A DNA stretch of 64,000 bases from Hyphomicrobiales bacterium (GCA_026400535.1 JAPLOU010000053.1:1-64000); one strand, 5' to 3'; shown: positions 1 through 10,159, counted from the stretch's first letter. The notes: generated by a model from the sequence alone, not told the origin. Made by a program: numbers and translations.

Positions 1-357
1 CGAAGTACGAGGCGGCAGGCTGAGTATGGCGCTGTCCTGGGTCTGAAAGCCGGCAAACCCTTATCCTGAGCCTGTCGAGGGATCACCGGTCCATTCTCCG
101 CACACTCTGCAGATCCTCCTTCGCCGGGACCGGGTGAGGATCGTATTGACAGACCCGCAGGATTGCTCCGCTGCGCTCGTAATGACGGATGGCATCCAAA
201 TCGTGCGGCTGGCGCCATTCCAGGGCGGCGCTGCCGAGCCCGAATACAATCGACGCCAAGGCCAGGCGCATCGCGCGTCTTCAACGGCGCCCGGTCACCG
301 CATGGCTCGCGGGCCTGCGGCCGTCGCAACAATCCCGGGAAGACTTTGGGGGCTGTA
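1..357. other. Non-coding flank with repeat-like segments
   Basis: No convincing gene is visible before the end of tctA. Two segments, near 60-95 and 150-190, resemble short intergenic palindromic or repeat elements common in alphaproteobacterial genomes: one contains CCTGAGCCTGTCGAGGGAT, the other GGATTGCTCCGCTGCGCTC. That likeness is from memory and cannot be checked within this window. No clear rho-independent terminator follows tctA. Confidence 0.35.
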
Positions 358-1857
358 TCAGGCCGTTCGCTGGCTCTGCTTCACCATTCCATATATCTTC
401 GGCGCAACCACCAGCAGCACCGAGATCACGATGATGGTCAGCGACAATGGCCTTGTGAAGAACACCGTCCAGTCGCCCGCCGAGATTGTCATCGCCTGCC
501 GGAAGTTCTGCTCGGCCAGCGGCCCCAGGATCATGCCGATGATCACCGGCGCGGTAGGGAAGTCATAGCGCCGCATCAGATAGCCAACGATGCCGATGGC
601 ATAGAGCAAGATGAGGTCGATGTAGGACTGGCTGATGCCATAGGTGCCGATCGTGGCGAACACCAGGATGCCGGCATAAAGCTGCGGGGCAGGGATGTTC
701 AGCATCTTCACCCACAAGCCAATCAGCGGCAGATTGAGCACCAGCAGCATCGCGTTGCCGATGAACAGCGAGGCGATCAGGCCCCAGACCAGCGCCGGCT
801 GCGTCTGAAGCAGCAGCGGGCCTGGGTTGATGCCGTAGCTCTGGAAGGCCGAGAGCATGATCGCGGCGGTGGCCGAAGTCGGAAGCCCGAGCGTCAGCAT
901 CGGCACAAGTACCCCGGCGGCGGAGGCATTGTTGGCCGCCTCCGGCCCCGCGACGCCCTCTATGGCGCCGACCGTGCCGAACTCCTCGGGATACTTGGTC
1001 AGCTTTTTCTCGGTATAGTAGCTCAGAAAGGTCGGGATTTCCGCACCGCCCGCTGGCATGGCGCCGATCGGGAAGCCGAAGGCGGTGCCGCGCAGCCATG
1101 GCCCGATGGAACGCTTCCATTCAAGCCCGGTCATCATCAGCGAGCCCTTGAGCGGCGTGATCTTGGTCTCGCCTTCCTTGTAGGTGGCGGCGTTGTAGAG
1201 CGTCTCGCCGACCGCGAACAGGCCGACCGCGACGACGATCACGTTGATGCCATCGAACAGCTCCTGCACGCCGAAGGTGAAGCGTGCCTGCCCGGTCTGC
1301 AAGTCTATCCCGATCATGCCGAGCCAGATTCCGAAGAACAGCGCCGTCAGTCCGCGCACAGCGGAATTGCCCAGCACGGCGGAGACGGTTGTGAAGGCCA
1401 GCACCATCAGCGCAAAGTAGTCCGCAGGCCCGAATTTCAGCGCCCAGTCGACAACGAACGGCGCTAGGAACGCGATACCGAGCGTGCCGATCGTGCCGGC
1501 CACGAAGGAGCCGATGGCGGCGGTGGCGAGCGCAGCCCCGGCCCGGCCGTTGCGGGCCATCTTGTTGCCTTCCATCGAGGTGACGATCGAGGCGCTCTCA
1601 CCGGGCGTGTTGAGCAGGATCGAGGTGGTCGAGCCGCCATACATCGCGCCATAGTAGATGCCAGCAAACAGGATGAAGGCGGAGGTCGGTTCGACCTTGA
1701 AGGTGATGGGCAGCAGCAGCGCGATGGTCAGCGCCGGCCCGAGGCCCGGCAGCACGCCGATCGCGGTGCCGAGCGTTGTGCCGACGAGGCACCAGAGCAG
1801 GTTCATCGGGGTCAGCGCGATGCCGAATCCCATCATCAGACCGTTGAAGCCTTCCAT
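358..1857 (-). CDS. tctA: Tripartite tricarboxylate transporter, large permease TctA
   Basis: 499 residues and very hydrophobic, the usual size for TctA, the large membrane subunit of the sodium- or proton-driven tripartite tricarboxylate transporter in the inner membrane. Family signatures are present: the glycine-rich [17 protein letters not shown] near residue 35, [17 protein letters not shown] near residue 75, and [13 protein letters not shown] in the C-terminal half. It is the last gene of a tctC-tctB-tctA operon; its ATG lies 3 nt after the tctB stop, so translational coupling is likely. The substrate (citrate or another carboxylate) cannot be told from sequence. Confidence 0.95.
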   Translation of the reverse strand: MEGFNGLMMGFGIALTPMNLLWCLVGTTLGTAIGVLPGLGPALTIALLLPITFKVEPTSAFILFAGIYYGAMYGGSTTSILLNTPGESASIVTSMEGNKMARNGRAGAALATAAIGSFVAGTIGTLGIAFLAPFVVDWALKFGPADYFALMVLAFTTVSAVLGNSAVRGLTALFFGIWLGMIGIDLQTGQARFTFGVQELFDGINVIVVAVGLFAVGETLYNAATYKEGETKITPLKGSLMMTGLEWKRSIGPWLRGTAFGFPIGAMPAGGAEIPTFLSYYTEKKLTKYPEEFGTVGAIEGVAGPEAANNASAAGVLVPMLTLGLPTSATAAIMLSAFQSYGINPGPLLLQTQPALVWGLIASLFIGNAMLLVLNLPLIGLWVKMLNIPAPQLYAGILVFATIGTYGISQSYIDLILLYAIGIVGYLMRRYDFPTAPVIIGMILGPLAEQNFRQAMTISAGDWTVFFTRPLSLTIIVISVLLVVAPKIYGMVKQSQRTA

Positions 1858-1860
1858 GGC

Positions 1861-2376
1861 CTAGCGTCCCCGCACCATGGTGATGGCCCACTCGACGGCA
1901 CTCTCGATCACGCCCGAGCCGATGTTGATGTTGAGCGTCTTGGCAAATCCGAGATAGGCGATCAGCGCGAACACAGCGCCGATCCACGCATCACGCAGCA
2001 TGGTCCTAGAGCCGAAGCCCTTAGTCACACAGACAAACAGTAAAATAGAGGCCAGCGTAAAGCCGAGCGGGCCGATGGTGAGGACGTTGAGCGCCAGCCC
2101 GGCCAGAACCCAGCCAAGCGCGCGCCGGTCCGGCGTGATCGCCTTTTCCTCGTCCGTCTGCCAGCCGCCGCGCACAGCGGAGATGAGCAGCGCCAGCCCA
2201 AAGACCAGAAGGCCAAGGCCAGCCATGATCGGCACCAGCGTTGGACCGACCTTGGCGTAGATCGGTGACACAGGAATGCTCCAGGCCTGCCACAGCACCA
2301 CGAACGCGAGCCCGACTACGCCCACAGCAACCGTCAGATCGCCCTTTGCGGGGCCGGCCTGAGCCGGGCCCCGCAT
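1861..2376 (-). CDS. tctB: Tripartite tricarboxylate transporter, small membrane subunit TctB
   Basis: A 171-residue protein with about four membrane segments and the hydrophilic, poorly conserved profile typical of TctB (DUF1468). It pairs with TctA in the membrane. I chose the second ATG (2376) because GGAGG sits 7 nt upstream; the earlier in-frame ATG at 2400, five bases after the tctC stop, has no good ribosome-binding site. It lies between tctC and tctA in the same operon, with short gaps on both sides. Confidence 0.88.
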   Translation of the reverse strand: MRGPAQAGPAKGDLTVAVGVVGLAFVVLWQAWSIPVSPIYAKVGPTLVPIMAGLGLLVFGLALLISAVRGGWQTDEEKAITPDRRALGWVLAGLALNVLTIGPLGFTLASILLFVCVTKGFGSRTMLRDAWIGAVFALIAYLGFAKTLNINIGSGVIESAVEWAITMVRGR

Positions 2377-2405
2377 CAGTGTTCCTCCGTCCCTCGCCAT
2401 CGAAC

Positions 2406-3380
2406 TCAGGCCAGCCCGAGGTCCTTGAGGATGCCTTCAATGCGCGCCACTTCAGCGTCGAGGAAGCTCTTGTAGCCATCGCCCGTCAGCGTGATCTGGG
2501 TCCAGTCGCGCTGCTTGCACATCTCGGCCCATTGCGGCGTGGCGGCCATCTTGCTGATCATGGCAACCATCGCCGCGCGGTCCGCATCCGACACGCCGGG
2601 AGGGGCGAACACGCCGCGCCAGTTGAACAGTTCGACATCGATGCCCTGCTCCTTGAAGGTGGGCGAGTCGATGCCGTCCTGCCGCTTGTCGGCGGAGATC
2701 GCGAGGACGCGCAGCTTGCCCGCCTTGATCTGTTCGCCGAACTCGCCATAGCCCGAGATGCCGGCCGCAACCTGGCTGCCGAGCAGCGCCGCCCTGGCCG
2801 GGCCGCCGCCCGCGAACGCCACATAAGAAACGCGTGCTGCCGGAACGCCGACAGCCTTGGCGATGGTGCCGAGCAGGATGTGGTCGGAGCCGCCGGCAGA
2901 GCCGCCGGCCACCGGCACCTTGGTCGGGTCAGCCTTCAGCGCGGCGACGAAATCCTTGGCGTCCTTGAAGGGGGACGATGCTGGCACGGCCAGCGCCAGG
3001 AACTCGCCGGTGAGGCGCGCGACCGGCACGGCGGACGTGATCTTGAGCGGGCTCTTGTTGGCGATCAGCGCGCCGACCATCACCATGCCGGCAACCATCA
3101 GCGAATTGCCCTGACCTTTCCAGTTGTTGAGGAACTGCGGCAAGCCGACGGCGCCGCCGGCACCCGGCACGTTGGTGATCTGCACGCCGTTGACCGCGCC
3201 GGTTGCGCGAAGCACCGCCTCGAGCGAGCGGGCCGTCTGGTCCCAGCCGCCGCCGGGCGCCGCCGGCACGAACATCTTGAGCTGATCGACCGTCTGGGCC
3301 TGGGCCGGCCATGAACCAAGCCCGGCGGCCACTGCAGCTGCGCCTGTAGCGCCAACCATCAAATCACGACGCGAAACCAT
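2406..3380 (-). CDS. tctC: Tripartite tricarboxylate transporter, periplasmic binding protein TctC
   Basis: 324 residues, the usual size for the TctC/Bug family of periplasmic carboxylate-binding proteins. The start at 3380 is supported by GGAGG six bases upstream. The N-terminus begins MVSRRDLMVGATG, a twin-arginine-like motif followed by a hydrophobic stretch and an AQAQ cleavage region, so export through Tat is plausible. The family feature PGGGWDQTAR, part of the ligand-binding loop, follows. It is first in the tct operon and divergent from the porin gene, with 580 bases between. Confidence 0.93.
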   Translation of the reverse strand: MVSRRDLMVGATGAAAVAAGLGSWPAQAQTVDQLKMFVPAAPGGGWDQTARSLEAVLRATGAVNGVQITNVPGAGGAVGLPQFLNNWKGQGNSLMVAGMVMVGALIANKSPLKITSAVPVARLTGEFLALAVPASSPFKDAKDFVAALKADPTKVPVAGGSAGGSDHILLGTIAKAVGVPAARVSYVAFAGGGPARAALLGSQVAAGISGYGEFGEQIKAGKLRVLAISADKRQDGIDSPTFKEQGIDVELFNWRGVFAPPGVSDADRAAMVAMISKMAATPQWAEMCKQRDWTQITLTGDGYKSFLDAEVARIEGILKDLGLA

Positions 3381-3960
3381 GCGATCCTCCGCTCTGCGCC
3401 ATTTTGGCGACGTTGTTTGAAAAAAAGGCACCAAGGCCATGGCCTTGTGTGCCGCAACTTTGGCAGCGCGGCAAGTGCGGTTCCGCCGAATCGCTCCGAT
3501 CCCATCGATCGGCGTGCGAAAAGCACGACTTTGGCTGGAATGATGGCTGTGAGCGCATGATTCGGCTGTTGCATCCTGTGTCGGCGACACGTTCTAAGTA
3601 TGCCGTGGGACAAGCCGCAGTGGCTTTCGGCTGCCCCGGGGACCCGCCGCGGGGCGTTTATGGTTACGCAGATCTGACCGGCTGCCGCGAAAGCGTGACG
3701 ATCTTGCAACACCTGTTTTCAAACAACCCTGCCCGGGGCTTCGGGGGGCTCATTCGGGTTGATCGGCAGGGCCGGGCGCGTATGGTGCAACCATGCGAAG
3801 GAGGATCACTCCTCCGCGCTCTTTTGGTGATACCATTGAAGACAGTGGTCTTACCTGAAGATCGGGAAAAGGGCTCCAAAGACGGTTTCGCAAGAAATCA
3901 CCGGCGGAAAGAAAATCCTGCTCTCGTTTGGGTCTCGAAAATCCTATTGGAGGTTTCACC
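3381..3960. promoter_or_regulatory. Divergent control region between tctC and the porin gene
   Basis: This 580-base gap separates two divergent genes and must hold both promoters. The only local structure I can point to is a small inverted repeat, GGAGG-N5-CTCCTCC-like, near 3799-3816. I see no convincing open reading frame and no FixK- or EcfG-type box. It ends in the porin ribosome-binding site TTGGAGG, seven bases before the ATG. Confidence 0.5.
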
Positions 3961-5373
3961 ATGAAGCTCGTCAAGAGCCTTCTCCTCGGTTCCGCCGCCG
4001 GCCTGATGGCCGTTACCGGTTCCATGGCAGCCGATCTTCCGTCCCGGAAGGCTGCTCCTGCTGAATATGTCCGCGTCTGCTCGGCTTATGGCGCTGGCTT
4101 CTTCTTCATCCCCGGTTCCGACACCTGCTTGCAGCTCTCGGGCCGCGTCCGTGCCCAGTATCAGTGGCAGGACAACTATTCCCGTAATGCTAACACGACC
4201 GGCTTCCGTTCCATGCTCCGCTTCGGCATGGATGCGCGCACCCAGACCGAGTATGGCACGGTTCGCGCTGTTGCCCGTCTCTCGGTTGAGCGCCGCACCG
4301 GCTACGCGACCACCGGGTCTGGTGTCCGCGCAGGCACGGTTATCACTGCCGGTGGCGTCGACACGATTGGTCGTATCAACACCCAGATCAACATGGAGGC
4401 TGCCTTCATCCAGTTCGCCGGCATCACCGCCGGTCGCGCCGGATCGTTCTTCGATTTCATGGGTGTCGACGAGTGGCATGGCCTGGCCTATTCGGCTGTG
4501 ACCACCAACCTGCTGGCCTATACCGCATCCTTCGGCGGCGGGTTCTCGGCGACCCTCTCGATCGAAGACACCAACGAGCGTCGCTACGCTTCGTCCGCCT
4601 TTGACAGAACAACGGGCGTGGGGATCTCATTCACGGAAAATATCGTCGGTGGGCTCGCGGTGCTGCCTGGCACGTGGACTGCTCCGGTCTTCGCGCCTCT
4701 TCAGCGTTCGCGCGCTGCTGACTTCGTCGGCAACCTGCGCCTCGAGCAGGGCTGGGGTTCGGCTCAGTTGTCGGGCGCTATCGTGTCGCACAACAACTCT
4801 GCCGGGGCTCCAGCCGACAAATTGGGCTACGCAATCCAGGGTGGCTTGAGGTTTAACCTGCCGGCGCTTGCTGCCGGTTCCAACCTGCAGTTGAACGCCG
4901 CTTACGGTCAGGCCGCAAACTCCTATGTCTTCAGCAATGCGTGGACCGGCGGGACCAACAACGGTTTCGGTGGCGCAGGCTACGGTAAGATCAGCGTTTC
5001 GACCTCGGACCAGGTGTATGTCTGGAACGGCGCGGCTTATTCCGTCTCCCAGGCCAAGGCCTGGTCGGTGGCCGGTGCTCTCCAGCATTTCTGGACACCG
5101 CGGGTGCGTTCGACCTTTGGCATGTCATACTATGCCGTCGACTATGCTGGCTTCTTGACTACGGCTGGCACCTCCCGTTTTCGTGACTATGGCGTTTTCA
5201 CGGTCATGGGCAACCTGATCTGGTCGCCAGTGCGCAACATGGATATCGGTGTTGAGGTGCTGTACAGCTCGGTCAACGTCAAGGGTGTGCCGGTTGCGGC
5301 TACCGATGTGCCCGGTCTTACCAAGAAGGATGACGCACTCGTCGCCCGCGTGCGCATCCAGCGCGACTTCTGA
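3961..5373 (+). CDS. Major outer-membrane porin (Porin_2, rhizobial Omp2-like)
   Basis: 470 residues. It starts with a Sec signal peptide (MKLVKSLLLGSAAGLMAV, cleavage after SMAA) and then the ADLPSRKAAPAEYVRVC segment that marks the rhizobial Porin_2 family. A Cys pair (C at about residues 39 and 55, around GSDTC) is typical of this family, and the protein ends in Phe (QRDF), the outer-membrane barrel signature. General diffusion of small hydrophilic solutes is the likely role. It has a strong ribosome-binding site and a strong terminator, consistent with high expression. It stands alone as a single-gene unit. Confidence 0.94.
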   Translation: MKLVKSLLLGSAAGLMAVTGSMAADLPSRKAAPAEYVRVCSAYGAGFFFIPGSDTCLQLSGRVRAQYQWQDNYSRNANTTGFRSMLRFGMDARTQTEYGTVRAVARLSVERRTGYATTGSGVRAGTVITAGGVDTIGRINTQINMEAAFIQFAGITAGRAGSFFDFMGVDEWHGLAYSAVTTNLLAYTASFGGGFSATLSIEDTNERRYASSAFDRTTGVGISFTENIVGGLAVLPGTWTAPVFAPLQRSRAADFVGNLRLEQGWGSAQLSGAIVSHNNSAGAPADKLGYAIQGGLRFNLPALAAGSNLQLNAAYGQAANSYVFSNAWTGGTNNGFGGAGYGKISVSTSDQVYVWNGAAYSVSQAKAWSVAGALQHFWTPRVRSTFGMSYYAVDYAGFLTTAGTSRFRDYGVFTVMGNLIWSPVRNMDIGVEVLYSSVNVKGVPVAATDVPGLTKKDDALVARVRIQRDF

Positions 5374-5400
5374 TAACGGTTCCTTCGGGATCGTTCTTGA

Positions 5401-5431
5401 GAGGCCCGGGGAAACCCGGGCCTCTTTTTTT
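5401..5431 (+). terminator. Rho-independent terminator of the porin gene
   Basis: A perfect 10-bp stem (GAGGCCCGGG / CCCGGGCCTC) with a GAAA tetraloop is followed by seven T. It begins 27 bases after the porin stop. Confidence 0.95.
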
Positions 5432-5802
5432 GCCCTTGCCGCCGCGTCCGACCGACATCGGCTGTTCGGAGCCTGGGGGACGGCGAAGTTGTTGTTGACG
5501 CTACGGCACATGGGGTCAGCTCTGACCGGGCGCTGCCATAGTAAACTGTGTCGATGCTGTCAGATAAGGCTGTGCAATGTCTTTGGCTTTGCACGGATAC
5601 AAGTCGTCTGCAAAGAATGCAGCTCTATTCAGCATTGCCCGCTGCTTGGATTCATCGCCACTTGACTCCGCAGCTGATTTCGCGGCCTCATTGCTGATCT
5701 CGACAATAACGCGCCGTCTGGCGCGTGGTGGCGGGACGCAGGGCGCGACAGGGGCAAGGGCCGGGCACCGCTGCGAAACGGAGCAGGGAAGGGGCCACGT
5801 TG
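5432..5802. other. Intergenic region, nothing recognised
   Basis: 371 bases between the porin terminator and the OmpA-like gene. I see no supported gene or clear regulatory box. It presumably carries the promoter of the downstream two-gene unit. Confidence 0.4.
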
Positions 5803-8355
5803 ATGTGTCAGCCGAGGAAGTGGTGGTGGGGGCTTTTGCCGCTCGCCCTTTTGTGGATGCTGGCCAACTGGCAGAAAGCGGCGCCGATCGCCGCCGATCT
5901 GAGGCTAAGGGCCGAGGCCGCCGGCTCTGCGGTGGCCGGGTCGACACCGGGTGTCGCTCCGCTCGCCGCCGCGGTGGCCGGTCGTGACGTTGCCGTCAGC
6001 GGCGAGGTCCGCACCGCTGATCTGTCGCCCATCGCGCTGCGTGCCGTCGATGGCGAGTTCGGCGTGCGGCGGGTCGAAGGAGCGCTCAAGCCGGCATTGC
6101 CCCAGCGGCCCTACTCCTGGGCTGCGCAGCGCGACGGCGCAAAGCTCACGCTGAGCGGCTTCGTGCCGGACAACACCACAAAGACGGCGCTGGCGACAGC
6201 CGCAGCTGCCGCGTTCGCAGGCGCACAGGTTGACGACCAGCAGCGGATTGCCTTCGGCGCACCAACCGGCTTCACCGCGGCCGCCGCGCTTGGCCTCGCC
6301 GAAATCGGCAAGCTGTCGTCCGGCAAGGCCGCGCTCAGCGATGGCAACTTCTGCTTTGAAGGCGCAGCGTCGACCTCCGACGCGTTTCTGGACGTTCTGG
6401 CGCGCGTCACCAGCGCGCCGCCAGGCTTCGCGCGCCAGGCCTGCGCCATCACGCCACCCACCATCACGCCCTATGTCTGGTCCGCCGCCAAGGCCGCCAC
6501 GGGCGCGATCACCCTGACCGGGTTCTATCCCTCTGACGCCATCCGGGCCGAGATCAACACCGCCGTGCGCGCCGCCGCCTCCGGCGGCACCGTCACCGAC
6601 AGCATGAAGCCGGCCCTCGGCGCGCCGGCCGCTCTGGTGGGAATGGTGACGGAGGGCATGGCCCAACTCTCGCGCATGGTCGAAGGCACCTCCTCCATCG
6701 CCGGCAGTGTCTACACCATTGTTGGCCGCGGCCCGGCCTCCTTCGAGGCCTGCGACGTCCTGCGCCGCGGTCTTGGGGGGCAACTCGCGCAGGGCTTCGC
6801 GCTTGGCAATGCCGCGATCGAGTGTCCTCCGCCTCCGGCAGTGCTGAGTTGGTCAGCGGTGAAGACTGCCGCCGGTATCGTTCTTTCGGGCATGGCCCCC
6901 TCGGCCGCCGCGAAGGCCGCCGCGGCATCATCAGCGCAGATTTCGACCACTGGCGCGGTCACCGACAACGTGCTGGTGCAGGGCAACATCGCCGCGCCGC
7001 CCGATTACCCGGCTGCCGTCAATTTCGCGCTTGGCCAATTGGCGCAACTCAGCACCGGTCTGGCCTCGCTTGACGGCCCTGCTCTGGTCGTCACCGGCGA
7101 GGCGCCATCCGCGGCAGCCAAGGCCGCGCTCGACGCGGTGTTGGCGGGTTCCCTGCCAGGTGGCGTCCGGCTTGCCCGCTCGCAGATAACGGTGCCGCCG
7201 CCGCCCCCACCGCCGGTTGTCGTTGTACCCCCGCCGCCTCCACCGCCCCCGCCCGTCGTGCTGGTCTGGTCAGCGACGAAGGACGGCAACGGCCTGACCT
7301 TGAGCGGCGTGGCTCCTTCGGCTGAAGCCCGCGCCGCTGCCCTCGCGGCAGCGCGGATGGCGACCAGCGGGTCTGTGACCGATACCATGACGGTGCAGGG
7401 CAATTTGGCGGTCCCGCCCGCCTATGCGCCCGCCACCGATTTCGCGCTCGTGCAACTCGGACGGCTGTCCAGCGGGCAGGCCACGCTTTCGGGTCCGACC
7501 CTGAGCCTGCGCGGCGTCGCGCCGGACGCGGACACCAGGCGTCTGATCGATGCAGCGTTGGGCGGCGCACTTCCGGGCGGTCTGCGTTCCGGCGAGGTCA
7601 GCATCGTCGTGCGGCCCTATGTCATGCAAGCGCAGTCTGACCGATCGGGTCTGGTCCTGACCGGTTATGTACCGGATGAGGCGACACGCACCGATCTGGT
7701 CGCGGCGGCGGACACGGCGGGCTTCGCCGGCAAGATCCGCGACGAGCTCCTCGTTGTCAGCGGCGCACCGGCCGATTTCGGGGTGGCCGCGCGGACGGCG
7801 CTGTCCAACTTGCTGCGGCTGGATCTCGGCACCGCGCGCGTCGATGACCAGTCGCTCACGCTACAGGGCATGACCTGCCGCGACGTGATCCGGCAGGAGG
7901 TCGAAACCGGGTCAGGTTCGGGCCTGCCCGCCGGCTTTACGGGGTCGGGCCAGGTCTCGGTCCGGCAGACCGGCTGCACCTACTGCCAGCTGGAGCTTGA
8001 TACGGCCACCAAGGGCCGGAACATCCTGTTCGAGCAGAGCAGTGCCGATCTCGCGGCCGACGCGGAGACGACCGCCATCATCGCCGAGGTCGCGCGGGTT
8101 CTGCAGGTTTGCCCGACCGCCCGGATCGCGGTCGAAGGCCACACCGACCTTGACGGCGAGCGGCGCGGCTACCCCAACAAGGCGTTGTCCGAGCGCCGTT
8201 CGCAGGCCGTGATCGATGCCCTCGTTGCGCACGGGCTTGCAGCGAACCGCCTCATGCCGGTCGGCTTCGGACCCGACAGGCCGCTGATCCCGCACGGGAC
8301 GGCTGCCGCCCGGGAGCAGAACCGCCGCGTGCAGTTCACCATCGTCAATCCGTGA
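5803..8355 (+). CDS. Large OmpA-family protein with repeated BON-like domains
   Basis: 850 residues from the ATG at 5803 (GGGAAGGGG upstream). A short tryptophan-rich membrane anchor (residues 7-24, WWWGLLPLALLWML) is followed by five or more repeats of one pattern: an aromatic-W opening (YSW, YVW, LSW, LVW), then LxLSGxxPs and a V(T)D turn about 35 residues on. These resemble BON domains. A proline-rich linker lies around residues 464-486. Residues 738-850 are an OmpA/MotB peptidoglycan-binding domain, with VEGHTDLDGE and LSERRSQAV. The likely role is an inner-membrane-anchored, wall-binding envelope protein. The GTG of the next gene is 16 bases downstream, so the two form an operon. I know of no characterised function. 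Confidence 0.85.
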   Translation: MCQPRKWWWGLLPLALLWMLANWQKAAPIAADLRLRAEAAGSAVAGSTPGVAPLAAAVAGRDVAVSGEVRTADLSPIALRAVDGEFGVRRVEGALKPALPQRPYSWAAQRDGAKLTLSGFVPDNTTKTALATAAAAAFAGAQVDDQQRIAFGAPTGFTAAAALGLAEIGKLSSGKAALSDGNFCFEGAASTSDAFLDVLARVTSAPPGFARQACAITPPTITPYVWSAAKAATGAITLTGFYPSDAIRAEINTAVRAAASGGTVTDSMKPALGAPAALVGMVTEGMAQLSRMVEGTSSIAGSVYTIVGRGPASFEACDVLRRGLGGQLAQGFALGNAAIECPPPPAVLSWSAVKTAAGIVLSGMAPSAAAKAAAASSAQISTTGAVTDNVLVQGNIAAPPDYPAAVNFALGQLAQLSTGLASLDGPALVVTGEAPSAAAKAALDAVLAGSLPGGVRLARSQITVPPPPPPPVVVVPPPPPPPPPVVLVWSATKDGNGLTLSGVAPSAEARAAALAAARMATSGSVTDTMTVQGNLAVPPAYAPATDFALVQLGRLSSGQATLSGPTLSLRGVAPDADTRRLIDAALGGALPGGLRSGEVSIVVRPYVMQAQSDRSGLVLTGYVPDEATRTDLVAAADTAGFAGKIRDELLVVSGAPADFGVAARTALSNLLRLDLGTARVDDQSLTLQGMTCRDVIRQEVETGSGSGLPAGFTGSGQVSVRQTGCTYCQLELDTATKGRNILFEQSSADLAADAETTAIIAEVARVLQVCPTARIAVEGHTDLDGERRGYPNKALSERRSQAVIDALVAHGLAANRLMPVGFGPDRPLIPHGTAAAREQNRRVQFTIVNP

Positions 8356-8371
8356 GTGAAGGGGACAGATC

Positions 8372-9205
8372 GTGTATTACCTCATCGCCCAGTTCGGCTG
8401 GTTTCTTCTGGCCGCTGTCATCATCGGCCTCATCACGGGGTGGATGACCTGCGATCGCGAGCCGCGGCGCTGGGGCTGGCTTCCCGTTGGCCTCATCGTG
8501 GCACTGGTCGCGTTTCTGCTCACCTGGTTCCGCTTCATCAACGGCGCTCCGGCGCTGTGGATCGAGACTGCCTTGCTGATGTTCGCCTTCTATCTGGCCG
8601 GATGCTGCATCGGTTGCATGGTCCGGAAGGCCTTTTCCGGTGAGGTGCCGAGCGGGGTGCGTGAATGGCACAGGAATCTGGGTGAGGCCGGGCCGGGCAT
8701 CGGGTCCGCCGGCCTGTTCTCCGGATTGCGCGGGTGGAACCGGGATCTGACCGCCTCGGCACCCGCGGGGGCCGTCGCGCTGCGGTCAGCTGCAGAGCCT
8801 GCCGCCATGCCCAGGGTCGAGGGCGAGGACCAGATCGCCGGCAACCGTCCGGCGGGGCTGGTGTCGCCGCGTGGCGGCCGGGCAGACGATCTCAAGCTCA
8901 TCCGCGGTATCGGCAAGCAGAACGAAGGCCACCTTCACAGGCTCGGCATCTGGCATTTCGACCAGATTGCGCGGTGGAACCGCGAGAATGTGCTCTGGGT
9001 CGGCTCGTATCTGGCCTTCCCGGGCCGGATCGAGCGTGAAGAATGGGTGTCCCAGGCGCGCCAGCTTGCCGCAGGCCAGGAAACCGCCTTCGCCGCGCGC
9101 GTCAAGCGTGGCGAGGTCCCGACCTCCATGGATGACGGCTCGTTTGGCCAGGCGAATGTCGCCAGCCTCGGCGATGACGGACTCAAAGGCGGCAAACGCT
9201 CCTGA
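8372..9205 (+). CDS. Membrane protein with C-terminal helix-hairpin-helix domain
   Basis: 277 residues from a GTG start preceded by AAGGGG. Three hydrophobic helices (about residues 5-22, 34-50 and 60-80) are followed by a flexible stretch. Residues 171-232 form a helix-hairpin-helix-like domain (DDLKLIRGIGKQNEGHLHRL then FPGRIEREEWVSQA). This matches the extra C-terminal domain often appended to NuoE-type and hypothetical proteins in Rhizobiales. The gene is coupled to the OmpA/BON gene upstream, so the two products probably act together at the cell envelope. No catalytic motif is visible. Confidence 0.75.
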   Translation: MYYLIAQFGWFLLAAVIIGLITGWMTCDREPRRWGWLPVGLIVALVAFLLTWFRFINGAPALWIETALLMFAFYLAGCCIGCMVRKAFSGEVPSGVREWHRNLGEAGPGIGSAGLFSGLRGWNRDLTASAPAGAVALRSAAEPAAMPRVEGEDQIAGNRPAGLVSPRGGRADDLKLIRGIGKQNEGHLHRLGIWHFDQIARWNRENVLWVGSYLAFPGRIEREEWVSQARQLAAGQETAFAARVKRGEVPTSMDDGSFGQANVASLGDDGLKGGKRS

Positions 9206-9265
9206 CACGTGGTGCGCGAGCGGCACGCGAAGACCAAACGGTCCTGGCCACAGGGGTTGACCGTT

Positions 9266-10159
9266 TCAGGCGCGCCTTGCGTCCGCAGCCATGCAAAGCC
9301 GCGCGATCGGGCTGATCACGTCTTTCGTGACCAGCAGCGGCGCATGGCCCTGACCGGCCACTGTCAAGCCCTCGCAGGCCGGATGCCGCGCCACCATCTG
9401 ACGGAGCGTCGCGTCCGACAGCAGGTCCGAGTTCGCGCCGCGCAAAACGAGCATCGGTGCATGCGAAAGCCCATCGAAGAGTGGCCACAGCACAGGCAGC
9501 GGCGCTTCGAGGTCCAGCGCGTCCAGCGTCTTCATCAGGGCCGGATCATAGTCCGGCACAAACCGGTTGCCGGCTTGCTTCCAGGTCCGCCGCGCGAAGC
9601 CGTCCCAGGCGCCAGCGTCCAGAATGGGGAAGTGCTGGCCGAAGGCTTGTTTCAGGATCGCCGCCGCCTCGGCCCAGTTGGCCGGCTGCGGCAGCTTGCC
9701 GACATAGCTCCGGATGCGGATCAGCCCCTGCGCGTCCAATACAGGGCCGATGTCGTTGAGGACGATGCCCTTGATGGCTGCGGGCCTGACCGGCGCCATC
9801 GCCATGGTTATCAGACCACCCCGCGAGGTGCCGACGAAGACCGCCTCATGGACGCCCGTGGCGGCCATGACCTGCAGCACGTCGTCGAGCTCGATCTTGA
9901 TGTCGTAATTCGTCCAGACCGGATCGTAGTCCGACTGCCCGCGCCCGCGATAGTCGAGCGCGATGACGCGGCGCGGCCTTCTGCCGTCCGCCGACAGGAA
10001 CAGGGCCAGTTCGTGGAAATCCGCGCTGGTGCGGGCGAGGCCGTGCAGGCAGATCACGGGCAGGGCCTCGCCGCCGGCCTCTCCATACTCGCGCACATGC
10101 AGCTTGAGCCCATCGCGTGAACGGATGAAGAAGCTGCGATAACCGATGCTGTCATTCAT
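9266..10159 (-). CDS. Alpha/beta-fold hydrolase
   Basis: 297 residues from the ATG at 10159. The fold is clear: oxyanion region CLHGLARTSADF, the strand VIALDYRGRGQSDYD, nucleophile elbow GTSRGG (Ser) and a late histidine in GQGHAP. It is probably a soluble esterase or C-C/epoxide-type hydrolase; the substrate cannot be inferred. A longer reading from 10246 is possible, but the extra 29 residues look non-coding. It is transcribed alone, toward the envelope unit. Confidence 0.85.
   Translation of the reverse strand: MNDSIGYRSFFIRSRDGLKLHVREYGEAGGEALPVICLHGLARTSADFHELALFLSADGRRPRRVIALDYRGRGQSDYDPVWTNYDIKIELDDVLQVMAATGVHEAVFVGTSRGGLITMAMAPVRPAAIKGIVLNDIGPVLDAQGLIRIRSYVGKLPQPANWAEAAAILKQAFGQHFPILDAGAWDGFARRTWKQAGNRFVPDYDPALMKTLDALDLEAPLPVLWPLFDGLSHAPMLVLRGANSDLLSDATLRQMVARHPACEGLTVAGQGHAPLLVTKDVISPIARLCMAADARRA

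Noticed and set aside
163-1467. Long plus-strand open frames opposite tctA
   Set aside because: The minus frame is a clear TctA; the opposite-strand frames have the charged, low-complexity look of antisense frames in GC-rich DNA.
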